Assembly (NCBI RefSeq): GCF_000332175.1
Contig: NZ_KB235914.1
Span: forward strand, 751,966-815,965
Source of the DNA: Pseudanabaena sp. PCC 6802
Lineage (GTDB): Bacteria; Cyanobacteriota; Cyanobacteriia; Pseudanabaenales; Pseudanabaenaceae
Direction: 5' to 3'
Length of the DNA: 64,000 bases
Made by a program: the position numbers and the translations under genes. Every line of letters begins with the position of its first letter. Position 1 is the first letter of the stretch. Below the pieces are notes generated by a model. It worked only from the letters and a program-made list of their open reading frames with translations, was not told where the DNA came from and ran no database searches. Shown here piece by piece: positions 55,975 through 64,000 of the stretch.

Positions 55975-56331
55975 ACCTAGATACCTCTGGATATCTTCAC
56001 ATCAAACTTTGCCCCTACGGGTATTTTCTTTATAGCTATAGACAGATCTGTTAGGACAGAGGGTGTCCCCACGCAGGGGTGAAACCCCTGCACCCCGTCT
56101 TCAGCCTGTTGACTATAGCTATAACGAGAGTGTTCAGATTTTTGTGTAAATTGAGTCCTGAAGTACGTATTTACGCTGTTTCAGAGGCTCGATACACAAA
56201 ATTCCGATCGCACCCCTATAACTGAGACCTTAGGGACTTGCATGAAAATGAGATCCCCACAATGCGTTACGGCGATCGCCTAACACATTCTACAGTGGGG
56301 ACATTATTTAACCGTGCCTCCCTTAACTATC
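55975..56331. other. Intergenic region with repeat family 1
   Basis: This 357-bp gap upstream of the glycosyltransferase gene holds repeat family 1 (56031-56123, inverted) and about 200 bp without features. Confidence 0.5.
56031..56123 (-). repeat. Palindromic repeat family 1, copy 7
   Basis: It reads TATAGCTATAGACAGATCTG at the left and TGTTGACTATAGCTATA at the right, so it is inverted relative to the copies at 39191 and 54328. Confidence 0.8.
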
Positions 56332-57537
56332 CTAAGAAACCCGATTAAGTAAAAATAGTCCTGCCCCCAAGCAAATAATATTTGGCATCCAGCCAGCCAG
56401 TACGGGTGAAAGGATCTCTACCTGTCCTAGTGCTTGACAGACGAACAGTAGTAAATAGTACCCAAAAATAATTAAAACGCTTACACCAAAACCTTTAGCC
56501 GCACTAGTGCGCTGGGGACGAATGCCCAGCGGAGAACCAACTAGCGCAAATACTACACAAATAAATGGTAATGCATACTTTTGTTGCAAGCGCACGTCCA
56601 GCTTGCGTTCCTCTTTTAAATTACCTGATTGGCGCACTAGATCGATGTAACGTTTTAACTCCGCGATATTCATTTCCTCAGGATTGCGCTGCTCTTGGGC
56701 AAAATCTAGAGGTGCTCTGGGTAGGCGCAGCTTTTGCTGGTCAAATTTGAGAATGCTGTGGTAGGAGCCGTCGGTATTAATGATGTAAGTTGTACCATTT
56801 TTAAACTCCCATACGTTTTGATCGGGCTGCCAAATTGCCGACTCCGACGACAGTACCTGCTGGATCTTACCTTGCGAAAAATCCAGTACGGTCAGGTCTA
56901 TCATCTTTTTGCCATCGAAGCGGCGGGCATAAAAACTCCGTACCAAACCCTCTTCAGTAGAGCCATCGGGCAGTGGAATTTGTCCGTATTGTTGATAGAG
57001 GATATCCCTACTTTTGAATTGCGGGTTTTCCTGCTTTAATGCAGCTTTGAGCGTATTTTTTGCTTGCAGATTAGCGGTCGGCACGATCGCTTCGTTGAAC
57101 ACAAAAGTTAAGCCTGAAACCATCAAACTCAGGATCAGGGCGGGCGCAATTAAACGTGCTACGCTGATACCACAACTGCGCAGGGCTGTGATCTCACCAT
57201 CCGCCGACATGCGGCTGTAAGTAAGTAGAGTTGCCAGCAGTACGGACATGGGAAATGAATACACCATGAAACCGGGTAATTGCAGGGCAAAGATCTGGAC
57301 GGCAGTGAATATATTTAGCCCTGCATCTGTGATCAGGCGAATTAACTCAAACAGCGAACCGATCGCTAGGGCAATTGAAGAAAACGATCCCACCCCAAAC
57401 AAAAACGGCGACACCATCTCCTGACTGAGATAGCGATCCATAATGGAAACCCGAGGCAACCCACCAAATGGTATAAATCCCGCAGCCCTTCGCCGCCTCA
57501 CTTTTCTGGTAGTTTTCAACTTGCGTATGGTTGCCAT
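56332..57537 (-). CDS. LptF/LptG-family permease
   Basis: A 401-aa membrane protein. After a basic, Arg/Lys-rich lead, the domain begins MDRYLSQEMVSPFLFGVG, followed by three N-terminal helices (LPGFMVYSFPMSVLLATLLT), a periplasmic beta-jellyroll region and three C-terminal helices (FGVSVLIIFGYYLLLFVC). This is the LptF/G layout. With LptB it would form the inner-membrane LPS-extraction complex. In cyanobacteria a single LptF/G homologue is often reported to form a homodimer. It is downstream of lptA-lptB on the same strand. Confidence 0.9.
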   Translation of the reverse strand: MATIRKLKTTRKVRRRRAAGFIPFGGLPRVSIMDRYLSQEMVSPFLFGVGSFSSIALAIGSLFELIRLITDAGLNIFTAVQIFALQLPGFMVYSFPMSVLLATLLTYSRMSADGEITALRSCGISVARLIAPALILSLMVSGLTFVFNEAIVPTANLQAKNTLKAALKQENPQFKSRDILYQQYGQIPLPDGSTEEGLVRSFYARRFDGKKMIDLTVLDFSQGKIQQVLSSESAIWQPDQNVWEFKNGTTYIINTDGSYHSILKFDQQKLRLPRAPLDFAQEQRNPEEMNIAELKRYIDLVRQSGNLKEERKLDVRLQQKYALPFICVVFALVGSPLGIRPQRTSAAKGFGVSVLIIFGYYLLLFVCQALGQVEILSPVLAGWMPNIICLGAGLFLLNRVS

Positions 57538-57680
57538 GTACTTAAATTGAGATTACATCTTTTTGCGATCGACTGCGACTGTTGCCAGCCAGGTAAATAA
57601 ATTGTCAAAGTTCTAATTGGAATGCCTATTTAACTAGTTCTACGCACCAACATACTTGCACCAACATATTGGACTGACAG

Positions 57681-58409
57681 CTAGAAGTGAAAGTTCTCCC
57701 CCAAATAATACTTGCGTACCTCGGGATTAGCGGCTAACTCGTCACTGTTACCAAATGCCAGGATTTCACCATCGCGCATTATATAAGCTCGATCGATAAT
57801 TGCCAGTGTCTCTCGCACGTTGTGATCGGTAATCAGGATACCGATGTTGCGATCGCGCAGATCCGCCATGATTTCTTGAATTTCGCCCACGGCGATCGGA
57901 TCGATCCCCGCAAAGGGTTCATCTAGAAGCAGGAACTTGGGGCCGGTTTTACCGATGGCTAGCGCCCGCGCAATTTCCGTACGTCGGCGCTCGCCGCCAG
58001 AAACCTGGATGCCTTTAGTCTTTGCCACATGGGTCAAACGAAAGTCTTCCAGCAAATCTTGCAATCTTGACGACCACTGATGGCGGGGTACGCCCGTTTG
58101 TTCCATGACAAGCAGCAGGTTATCCGCGATCGACAGTTGGCGAAAAATGGTCGGTTCCTGGGCAAGGTAAGCCATCCCCAAATGAGCGCGCTTGTGAATT
58201 GGCAGATCGGTAATTTCGCGATGATTGAGGAAAACGCTGCCTTCGTCAGGTTGAATTAAGCCGGTAGCAATGTAAAAGGTGGTGGTTTTGCCTGCCCCAT
58301 TTGGTCCCAAGAGCCCTACAATCTCGCCCTGGTTAACAACAAGACTGACCTGATGTGCTACCTGACGGCGATCGTATAGTTTGCTGACATTTTCAAGAGT
58401 TAGTTTCAT
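57681..58409 (-). CDS. lptB: LPS-export ABC transporter ATPase
   Basis: A 242-aa ATPase with Walker A GPNGAGKTTTFYIATGL, Q-loop LAQEPTIFRQLS, signature VSGGERRRTEIARAL, Walker B FLLLDEPFAGIDP and switch TDHNVRETL. The TDHNVRETL and YLAQEPTIFR segments are LptB hallmarks. Its ATG overlaps the lptA-like stop (ATGA), and the LptF-like gene follows. The complex powers LPS transfer to the outer membrane. Confidence 0.93.
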   Translation of the reverse strand: MKLTLENVSKLYDRRQVAHQVSLVVNQGEIVGLLGPNGAGKTTTFYIATGLIQPDEGSVFLNHREITDLPIHKRAHLGMAYLAQEPTIFRQLSIADNLLLVMEQTGVPRHQWSSRLQDLLEDFRLTHVAKTKGIQVSGGERRRTEIARALAIGKTGPKFLLLDEPFAGIDPIAVGEIQEIMADLRDRNIGILITDHNVRETLAIIDRAYIMRDGEILAFGNSDELAANPEVRKYYLGENFHF

Positions 58410-59014
58410 TGCGAATTGGGTTGATTGCTGGGCTTGACCTCCTGATTCTTGCGATCGGGATCTGCTGGTTTTACAGGCTCAATCGTGGCATCCTGTTTGG
58501 GACTAGTTGGTATAGATGTGGGGCTAACTAAACTTTTATCTGGGCTTTTAAAAGCGGGCTTGATCTGCGTCACGGGTGTAGTGCGAGCATTTTCAGCATT
58601 TACCCCTTCATCGGGCACGATATAAACCGATTCCACCTGCTGCTCGCTGGGTGGCAAGGCTTGGAATTTACCTTCGTCGATCAAGTAGGTAATAGTTTCC
58701 GCTTTGATGCTGTTCCCTTCTTGGATAACAATCACGTTGCCGGATAGAACTATGCGCCGCTCTTTAGAAAAATATTGTGCTTGTCTTGAGGTGGCATTAA
58801 TCTGACGGGCGGGATAGTTCATACGCACGTTACCTCTGGCAGTCACGATCCCAGTGCGGGAATTTGCCTCCTGGATATCGGCACGAATCGTGAGGGCAGT
58901 ATTGGTATTCTGCCCCAAAGCAGCAGGGACAGAGATACCACATAGGACTGCAGCTAAGGGTAAAAGCAGGTGCTTTCGATATCGAATTTGGTGTTTCAAG
59001 TGAGACTCATTCAT
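58406..59014 (-). CDS. lptA: LptA/OstA-like periplasmic protein
   Basis: A 202-aa protein with a signal peptide (HLLLPLAAVLCGISVPAALG). The OstA-like beta-jellyroll follows: TIRADIQEANSRTGIVTARG, NVRMNYPARQINATSRQAQY and VLSGNVIVIQEGNSIKAETI. The last ~60 residues are Pro/Lys-rich and disordered-looking. LptA forms the bridge that carries LPS across the periplasm. It overlaps lptB by 4 bp. Confidence 0.88.
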   Translation of the reverse strand: MNESHLKHQIRYRKHLLLPLAAVLCGISVPAALGQNTNTALTIRADIQEANSRTGIVTARGNVRMNYPARQINATSRQAQYFSKERRIVLSGNVIVIQEGNSIKAETITYLIDEGKFQALPPSEQQVESVYIVPDEGVNAENARTTPVTQIKPAFKSPDKSLVSPTSIPTSPKQDATIEPVKPADPDRKNQEVKPSNQPNSQ

Positions 59015-59041
59015 CTTTACCTACCAGCTTTTTCCCAGCTT

Positions 59042-60604
59042 CTACGTTTTTGCAGTTACAAGTTGTCGTTCGTGGTACAGATCTACAATAATGCCAACCA
59101 CTGCTTCAACGCTTAACCCATCTGTATTAACTTCGATCGCATCGTCAGCTTTTGTCAGAGGCGATATGGCGCGATTGCTATCTATAGCATCTCTTTGTTG
59201 AATCGATTGCTCTATGGATTGTAGATCGGTTACCGATTCTCCCCGTGCAACCAGATCCTTTTGGCGACGATGGGCGCGTTCTTGGGCAGATGCGGTCAAA
59301 AATACCTTAACTTCGGCCTTGGGAAAAACTTTAGTCCCGATATCTCGTCCTTCCATTACTAAGCCACCAAATTTGCCTAGCTCCTGTTGTTGTTTGACCA
59401 GAGCTTGACGCACCGCAGATTGGGTAGAGATCGCCGCCACTCGTTCGGTTACGGCGACGCTACGAATATCCCAGGTAACATCGCGATCGTCTAGATAGAT
59501 TTTGGGCGGCACGTCCGCAAATGGGGATGGCACAATTTCAATGCGGGCGCGATTCGCCACCAGACCTACACTTGCTTCGTCAGCAGGATCGATGCCAGCT
59601 TGCAATACGGCCAGAGTAATGGCTCGATACATCGCGCCTGTATCGAGATAGAGCAAGCCGAGCTGTTGGGCTACTTGTCGGGCAACCGTAGATTTCCCTG
59701 CCCCTGCCGGGCCATCGATCGCAATTATAGGTTTATGGCTTTGCAATAGCATATTGTCAATTAGTCGTGTGTTACCGATGCGGGCGGCGATCGCCAGCAT
59801 TGCCTCTGTATTAGTATTATTCCCATCAGAACCGACCTCTATACATTTTAGAGGCTGAAGGCTGCGAGCATTTACTAGCTCGACATACTCTACCGCAATC
59901 GTGGGTGCTTGCGCTAGGCAATCGCGGACTTTCTCCAGTAAAGTTTCCCGATCTCTAACGCCGAGGACAAAAGCGTGGGCGGCTTGCTCTAAGCTGCGAT
60001 AGAGCGTGGCAGCAGTAGCTGACTGCTCGGGATCGAGGTATTGATTGCGGGAACTGAGGGCTAATCCGCTGGATTCGCGGACGGTGGGGCAACCAATTAC
60101 CTGTACTGGGAAATTTAGATCGCTAATGACGCGACGCAGAATCGCTAATTGCTGTCCGTCCTTTTGCCCAAAGTAAACCCGTCGGGGCTGCACGATATGC
60201 AGCAGCTTGGTCACGATCGTCGCCACCCCCGTAAAATGGCCGGGACGCGATCGCCCGCACAGAATATCGGTCATGGCAGGCGGAGGTACCACTGCCGTCA
60301 GTTGCGCTCCCGTGCCCAAAAGTTCGGATACATTAGGGACGAAAATAGCATCTACACCAGCATCTTGACAAAGTTGCAGATCGCGTTCGAGGGGACGGGG
60401 ATAGCGATCTAAGTCCTCGCCCGCGCCAAACTGAAGCGGATTGACAAATATGCTGACCACCATGCAACTATTTTCTCGCTTGGCTCTGGCGATCAAGCTG
60501 AGATGACCGCGATGCAAAGCTCCCATTGTCGGTACAAAACCAACTGCATCCTGGGAATCCAGGAATTGCCTGAGAGGAGCGATCGCTTTAAATATTTGGC
60601 TCAT
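59042..60604 (-). CDS. panC/cmk: Bifunctional pantoate-beta-alanine ligase / CMP kinase
   Basis: A 520-aa fusion. Residues 1-275 are PanC: VPTMGALHRGHLSLIARAKR (HxGH), VSIFVNPLQFGAGEDLDRYP, and the KMSKS-like SSRNQYL. Residues ~290-520 are CMP kinase: IDGPAGAGKSTVARQVAQQL, YLDTGAMYRAITL, RDIGTKVFPKAEVKVFLTAS and RRQKDL. It joins pantothenate synthesis to pyrimidine nucleotide phosphorylation; the fusion is characteristic of cyanobacteria. It lies 27 bp upstream of lptA, in one operon. Confidence 0.95.
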   Translation of the reverse strand: MSQIFKAIAPLRQFLDSQDAVGFVPTMGALHRGHLSLIARAKRENSCMVVSIFVNPLQFGAGEDLDRYPRPLERDLQLCQDAGVDAIFVPNVSELLGTGAQLTAVVPPPAMTDILCGRSRPGHFTGVATIVTKLLHIVQPRRVYFGQKDGQQLAILRRVISDLNFPVQVIGCPTVRESSGLALSSRNQYLDPEQSATAATLYRSLEQAAHAFVLGVRDRETLLEKVRDCLAQAPTIAVEYVELVNARSLQPLKCIEVGSDGNNTNTEAMLAIAARIGNTRLIDNMLLQSHKPIIAIDGPAGAGKSTVARQVAQQLGLLYLDTGAMYRAITLAVLQAGIDPADEASVGLVANRARIEIVPSPFADVPPKIYLDDRDVTWDIRSVAVTERVAAISTQSAVRQALVKQQQELGKFGGLVMEGRDIGTKVFPKAEVKVFLTASAQERAHRRQKDLVARGESVTDLQSIEQSIQQRDAIDSNRAISPLTKADDAIEVNTDGLSVEAVVGIIVDLYHERQLVTAKT

Positions 60605-60716
60605 ATTTACAGTAAATAGGAAGCAGCTAAGTTTTTACTGCTTCCTATCCAAAATGGTATCCCAACCAAAAAGCTCTACTAAGATTCAATATAGTGCGGA
60701 GCGATAGTCCCTCAAA

Positions 60717-61703
60717 TTAGCGACCCAAAACCTCCATGCGGACTGGCGCTACACCGGAGTAGACTAAACCGATCGCTCTGGCTGCACCTTCCGAAATATC
60801 AATGACTCGACCGTGAGCGTAGGGGCCGCGATCGTTAATGCGGACGACCACAGACTGACCGTTGTCCATATTAGTAACTCTCACTTGAGTCCCAAAGGGC
60901 AAAGTGCGGTGCGCGGCGGTCATAGCATTAGCATTAAAGATTTCGCCACTGGCACTCATAGCACCGTGAAATCCGGGACCGTACCAGGAGGCAAACCCAG
61001 ACGCGACAGAAGTAATCCGAGCATCAGGGCTGCTAATTGCAGCTACCCTCGATCTTACCGGAGTATTAGCTACTGCACTTACGGGTGCGGCATTGCCAAC
61101 TAAGCGGCGTAACAGGTTAGCAGCTTGCAGCACATCGATTTCTTGATTTTTGATCGTTTCAGAGAAAACAATTCCGCGATCGAACTCGATCTTTGACTGT
61201 TTGCCAAGCTTGATGACATACTTGCCAGATTCAAATGCCGGAACGATTTCCTTAGCATCAAGTCCGTCGCGATTAAACCGATCGATCAGTGCTGCTACCG
61301 CCGTTGCTCTTTCAACGGGATTGTTAGATTCTAGAGATTTTGTAGAATCAACCTCATCTGATGATGAAGGTAGCTTAACCGCGCTACTGGACTTGGATTT
61401 TGCGCTATCTGAAATCTTATCTTGACCCAGGAAAGTAAAAACTGGAATGTTGCGTACATATACAGTGGCTGCATTGTACCCGTTTTTGGGGTGTGGATGG
61501 ATGCGGGTCAATACACCCTGCGAGCGTACCATTGACTGAGAGCGAGTTTCACCGACTTTAAGCACAGATGTAGAAGGGGAAACTGCTTCAGGCTGGGCGG
61601 TGGACTCTGATTCTGCTTGAACTGGAGCGTGCGAGTAACCAAAACCGATGGTTAGGGCTGAGATAAGAGCTGAGATCGCCCAGCCCCAATTTTTCTTAAC
61701 CAT
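60717..61703 (-). CDS. rlpA: RlpA-like septal ring lytic transglycosylase
   Basis: A 328-aa exported protein. The N-terminal hydrophobic segment is WAISALISALTIGFGYSHAP. A long Ser-rich linker and an uncharacterised middle (VNATVYVRNIPVFTFLGQ-like text at 80-100: TVYVRNIPVFTFLGQD) follow. The C-terminal double-psi beta-barrel has ASWYGPGFHGAMSASGEIFN, AAHRTLPFGTQVRVTNM, and VVRINDRGPYAHGRVIDIS, with catalytic Glu in SGEIFN and Asp in NDRGPY. There is no C-terminal SPOR domain. It cleaves denuded peptidoglycan glycans at division sites. Confidence 0.88.
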   Translation of the reverse strand: MVKKNWGWAISALISALTIGFGYSHAPVQAESESTAQPEAVSPSTSVLKVGETRSQSMVRSQGVLTRIHPHPKNGYNAATVYVRNIPVFTFLGQDKISDSAKSKSSSAVKLPSSSDEVDSTKSLESNNPVERATAVAALIDRFNRDGLDAKEIVPAFESGKYVIKLGKQSKIEFDRGIVFSETIKNQEIDVLQAANLLRRLVGNAAPVSAVANTPVRSRVAAISSPDARITSVASGFASWYGPGFHGAMSASGEIFNANAMTAAHRTLPFGTQVRVTNMDNGQSVVVRINDRGPYAHGRVIDISEGAARAIGLVYSGVAPVRMEVLGR

Positions 61704-61948
61704 AATAATTAAGTCAATCTTTCAATAAACTGCAATGAGTAAGGAGTTCGTTTAGACTTAGAGCCTTTAAACTCACTCAGTAGAACTTTTGGGGTTGACC
61801 TGAAATAACGTACCACTTTTTTGAACTTAAGCGATCGCCTAAAAGCAAAAAATGGTGCATTTTTGAGCATAAATACGCATAAATATTCCTAAAGATATAT
61901 TTTTCAGGTACGATCTACGTGCATCGATGCAGTGCTAAAAAGTACCCA

Positions 61949-62293
61949 ATGGCAGAGATTTCCAGTCAAGAATTAATCGAAATGTTGAAGGCAGGTCGGG
62001 ATCTAGAAGGTCTCGATCTGTCCTGGATCGATTTGCACGAGATCGACCTCCAGGGGGTTAATTTGCGTAATGTTAATTTAGAGGGCGCAGATTTATTTAA
62101 CGCTAATCTGGCAAATGCAAACTTAGCAGGTGCCAATCTCTATGGCGCGTATCTATTTGGCGCTAATTTGCAAAATGCCGATCTCAGCCACGCCAATCTA
62201 ACACGGGCAGATCTAGAGCAAGCTAACCTAGCGGGAGCCAATTTAACAGGAACGGTCACGATCGGCGCTAACTTGCAAGGAGCCAGTCTTTGA
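61949..62293 (+). CDS. Pentapeptide-repeat protein
   Basis: About 114 aa from the ATG at 61949 (MAEISSQELIEMLKAGRDLE); the open frame starts with GTG at 61919. After a 25-residue helical lead, about 16 A(N/D)LXX repeats follow: NLEGADLFNANLANANLAGA and similar. These form a right-handed quadrilateral beta-helix. Function cannot be deduced. A terminator lies 103 bp past the stop. Confidence 0.85.
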   Translation: MAEISSQELIEMLKAGRDLEGLDLSWIDLHEIDLQGVNLRNVNLEGADLFNANLANANLAGANLYGAYLFGANLQNADLSHANLTRADLEQANLAGANLTGTVTIGANLQGASL

Positions 62294-62395
62294 CAGGTTT
62301 ATGTCATTTCATACCATCGGGTAACCCAATTGGGGGATGGTACGGAGCATTTACAGCATGTAACCTGAAGTCATTGAAGCCTTAAACTGACTGCA

Positions 62396-62422
62396 CCCAG
62401 CAAAATCACTGCTGGGTCTTTT
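62396..62422 (+). terminator. Intrinsic terminator of the pentapeptide gene
   Basis: CCCAGCA and TGCTGGG, separated by AAATCAC, form a 7-bp stem followed by TCTTTT. Confidence 0.75.
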
Positions 62423-62441
62423 CATGGGAATTTACCAATAA

Positions 62442-62482
62442 TTTGCAGGGGCGAACGACCTACGGTCGTTCGCCCCTGCAAA
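62442..62482. repeat. 19-bp perfect inverted repeat
   Basis: Arms TTTGCAGGGGCGAACGACC and their exact complement are separated by TAC. It lies 3 bp from the dnaK stop and can serve as a hairpin at the end of that transcript. Similar GGGCGAACGACC repeats are, from memory, common in cyanobacteria. Confidence 0.85.
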
Positions 62483-62484
62483 TA

Positions 62485-64000
62485 CTAAATCCATTCATCA
62501 TCGTCATCGTCGTAGGTAACGCGGGTGTTAGGACGACGAGGTGATGCGTCTTTAGAGCGGCGGCTGTTTTTGTTGGCGATGCTGCCGATACTGTCTAAAA
62601 GTCCGCCAAACAAGTCTTCATCGTCCTCATCTTCGTACTCCGGTTTGTCATAGAGTTCGCGGGACAGAGCATAGACAGCTTCCTGCAGTTCTGACTGCGA
62701 GCGATCTATGCGATAGTCATCTTCTTTAGCGATCGCATCTTTCAGATTTCGTATTAACGTCTCAATCTCTTTACGCCGCTCGTAGCTGAGTTGATAGCCA
62801 AAGTTCAACGCTAATTCCTTGAGTTGGCGTTCGGAATTGATGACCAGGTTATCGGCACGGTTCATCTTTTCGATGCGTTCGCGGCGGGCGCGATCGCGTT
62901 CGGCATATTGCTCGGCATCGTCAATCATGCGTTCTACTTCCCTTTGGTTGAGCGTAGAAGCTCCCTTAATCGTGATGCGTCGTTCCACACCTGTACGGCG
63001 ATCGGATGCTGTTACTGCGAGCATCCCATCGGCATTTAGATCGAATACCACATCCACCTGAGTCATCCCGCGCGGTTGCGGGGCTAAGCCGCTGAGTTTA
63101 AACCTACCGAGCGATTTATTGTGTTCCGCTAAGTCTCGTTCGCCTTGCACGATGTGAATCTCAACCGACGTTTGATTATCCTCTGCTGTGGTAAATAAAT
63201 CGGTTTTGCGAGTGGGGATTGTCGTATTGCGGGGAATTAACTTGTTCACGATACCGCCAAAGGTTTCCACTCCTAGCGACAGCGGCGTGACATCGAGTAA
63301 TAATACGTCCTTGATTTCACCGGAGAGAATACCCGCTTGCACAGCAGCGCCTACCGCAACTACTTCATCTGGATTCACTCCCTGATTGGGTTTCTTGCCG
63401 ATTAGATCCTCAACCAACTGCTGTACGGCAGGAATGCGAGTGGAACCGCCTACAAGTACCACTTCATCAATTTGACGCGGACTCAATTTGGCATCGCGCA
63501 GCACGCGCTCTAGTGGTTCGTTCAGACGCAGGAATAGATCTTCGCACAGACGTTCAAACTGCGATCGCTTTAAGTTTGTATCGATGTGCAAAGGCCCATC
63601 GGCAGTAGCAGTGATGAAAGGCAGATTGATATCTGTTACTCCCACAGTGGATAGTTCGATCTTGGCTTTCTCTGCCGCTTCGGTCAATCTTTGTAGGGCT
63701 TGACGCTCTTTGCGCAAGTCTACACCTTCATCCTGCAAGAATTGATCGGCGAGCCAGTTCATAATGGCGCGATCGAAGTCATCTCCCCCCAACTGCGTAT
63801 CTCCGCTGGTAGCTTTGACCTCGAATAAGCCATCTCCAACTTCCAGAATTGAGACATCAAATGTGCCGCCACCGAGGTCGAAGACTAGAATTCTCTCGCT
63901 GTCTTTCTTATCCAGTCCGTAGGCAAGCGAGGCAGCAGTTGGCTCGTTAATAATACGTTTGACTTCAATACCAGCAATCCGTCCCGCATCCTTGGTGGCT
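62485..64000 (-). CDS. dnaK: Hsp70 chaperone DnaK, 3' part (partial, 5' end outside the window)
   Basis: About 505 codons read from the window edge to the stop, beginning within TKDAGRIAGIEVKRIINEPT; the N-terminal ~160 residues are missing. NBD elements: ASLAYGLDKKDS, VFDLGGGTFDVSILEVGDGL and VVLVGGSTRIPAVQQLVEDL. The substrate domain contains LLLDVTPLSLGVETFGGIV. The C-terminus is YEDEDDEDLFGGLLDSIGSI and an acidic DDDDDEWI end, not the usual DnaK2-like tail, so this is probably one of the diverged cyanobacterial DnaK paralogues. It works with DnaJ and GrpE in protein folding. Confidence 0.95.
   Translation of the reverse strand, partial: ATKDAGRIAGIEVKRIINEPTAASLAYGLDKKDSERILVFDLGGGTFDVSILEVGDGLFEVKATSGDTQLGGDDFDRAIMNWLADQFLQDEGVDLRKERQALQRLTEAAEKAKIELSTVGVTDINLPFITATADGPLHIDTNLKRSQFERLCEDLFLRLNEPLERVLRDAKLSPRQIDEVVLVGGSTRIPAVQQLVEDLIGKKPNQGVNPDEVVAVGAAVQAGILSGEIKDVLLLDVTPLSLGVETFGGIVNKLIPRNTTIPTRKTDLFTTAEDNQTSVEIHIVQGERDLAEHNKSLGRFKLSGLAPQPRGMTQVDVVFDLNADGMLAVTASDRRTGVERRITIKGASTLNQREVERMIDDAEQYAERDRARRERIEKMNRADNLVINSERQLKELALNFGYQLSYERRKEIETLIRNLKDAIAKEDDYRIDRSQSELQEAVYALSRELYDKPEYEDEDDEDLFGGLLDSIGSIANKNSRRSKDASPRRPNTRVTYDDDDDEWI

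Overview
The window is chromosomal DNA of a cyanobacterium. The HIP1 octamer GCGATCGC and its truncated forms occur very often. The gene set is cyanobacterial: an SLH/OprB iron porin, a PatD/TruD-like YcaO fusion, a Nif11-leader peptide, a STAND NTPase with WD40 repeats ending in a tail I remember from other cyanobacteria, a panC-cmk fusion, and DnaK with an acidic tail. Genus cannot be fixed; a filamentous, Pseudanabaena-like strain is only a guess. I saw no rRNA, tRNA or CRISPR array.

Layout. 1-4.8 kb: edge of an AAA-type ATPase gene, a nucleotide-sugar operon (UDP-glucuronate decarboxylase, UDP-glucose dehydrogenase) with a Uma2 nuclease gene, a secreted hypothetical protein and a HAD hydrolase. 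4.75-7.6 kb: Mn-type ABC importer mntC-(52-codon ORF)-mntA-mntB. 7.6-16.3 kb: a metal and oxidative-stress block with three small membrane proteins, a Crp/Fnr regulator, an iron-uptake porin behind a Fur-box-like site, PerR, and KatG. 16.3-22.96 kb: accessory region with a Uma2 remnant, a YHYH protein, a GGDEF protein, a Fic protein between 57-bp direct repeats and behind a 30-bp palindrome, and a Panacea antitoxin with a frameshifted RelE-like toxin. 23-30.7 kb: Ada/AlkA plus Ogt alkylation repair, RarD, TetR with a divergent retinol-saturase-like enzyme behind two operators, DapB, an orphan GvpG-like gene, PyrD.

30.6-39.0 kb is the most unusual part. It is a minus-strand RiPP cluster: a Nif11-leader precursor with a short T/T/S/C-containing C-terminal core, an unrecognised 361-aa protein, a terpene-cyclase-fold protein with a DLDDTA motif, an RRE-E1-YcaO cyclodehydratase fusion, a SagB-type azoline dehydrogenase and an export ABC transporter. 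The expected product is an exported azol(in)e peptide; the roles of the two accessory proteins are open.

39.5-50.2 kb: Uma2, a catalase-family protein, a 1237-aa NB-ARC/WD40 protein, MtnP with a malic enzyme, and a truB-coiled-coil-queF tRNA-modification operon. 50.4-54 kb: a phosphatase, ferritin, an IS630 transposase, and feoC and feoA without feoB between them. 54.5-64 kb: Hpt protein, glycosyltransferase, a panC/cmk-lptA-lptB-lptF run, RlpA, a pentapeptide protein, and the 3' part of dnaK.

Three families of short palindromic, MITE-like repeats (7, 3 and 3 copies) occupy many of the longer intergenic gaps, including gaps around and inside the RiPP operon and between Fur-like sites and iron genes.
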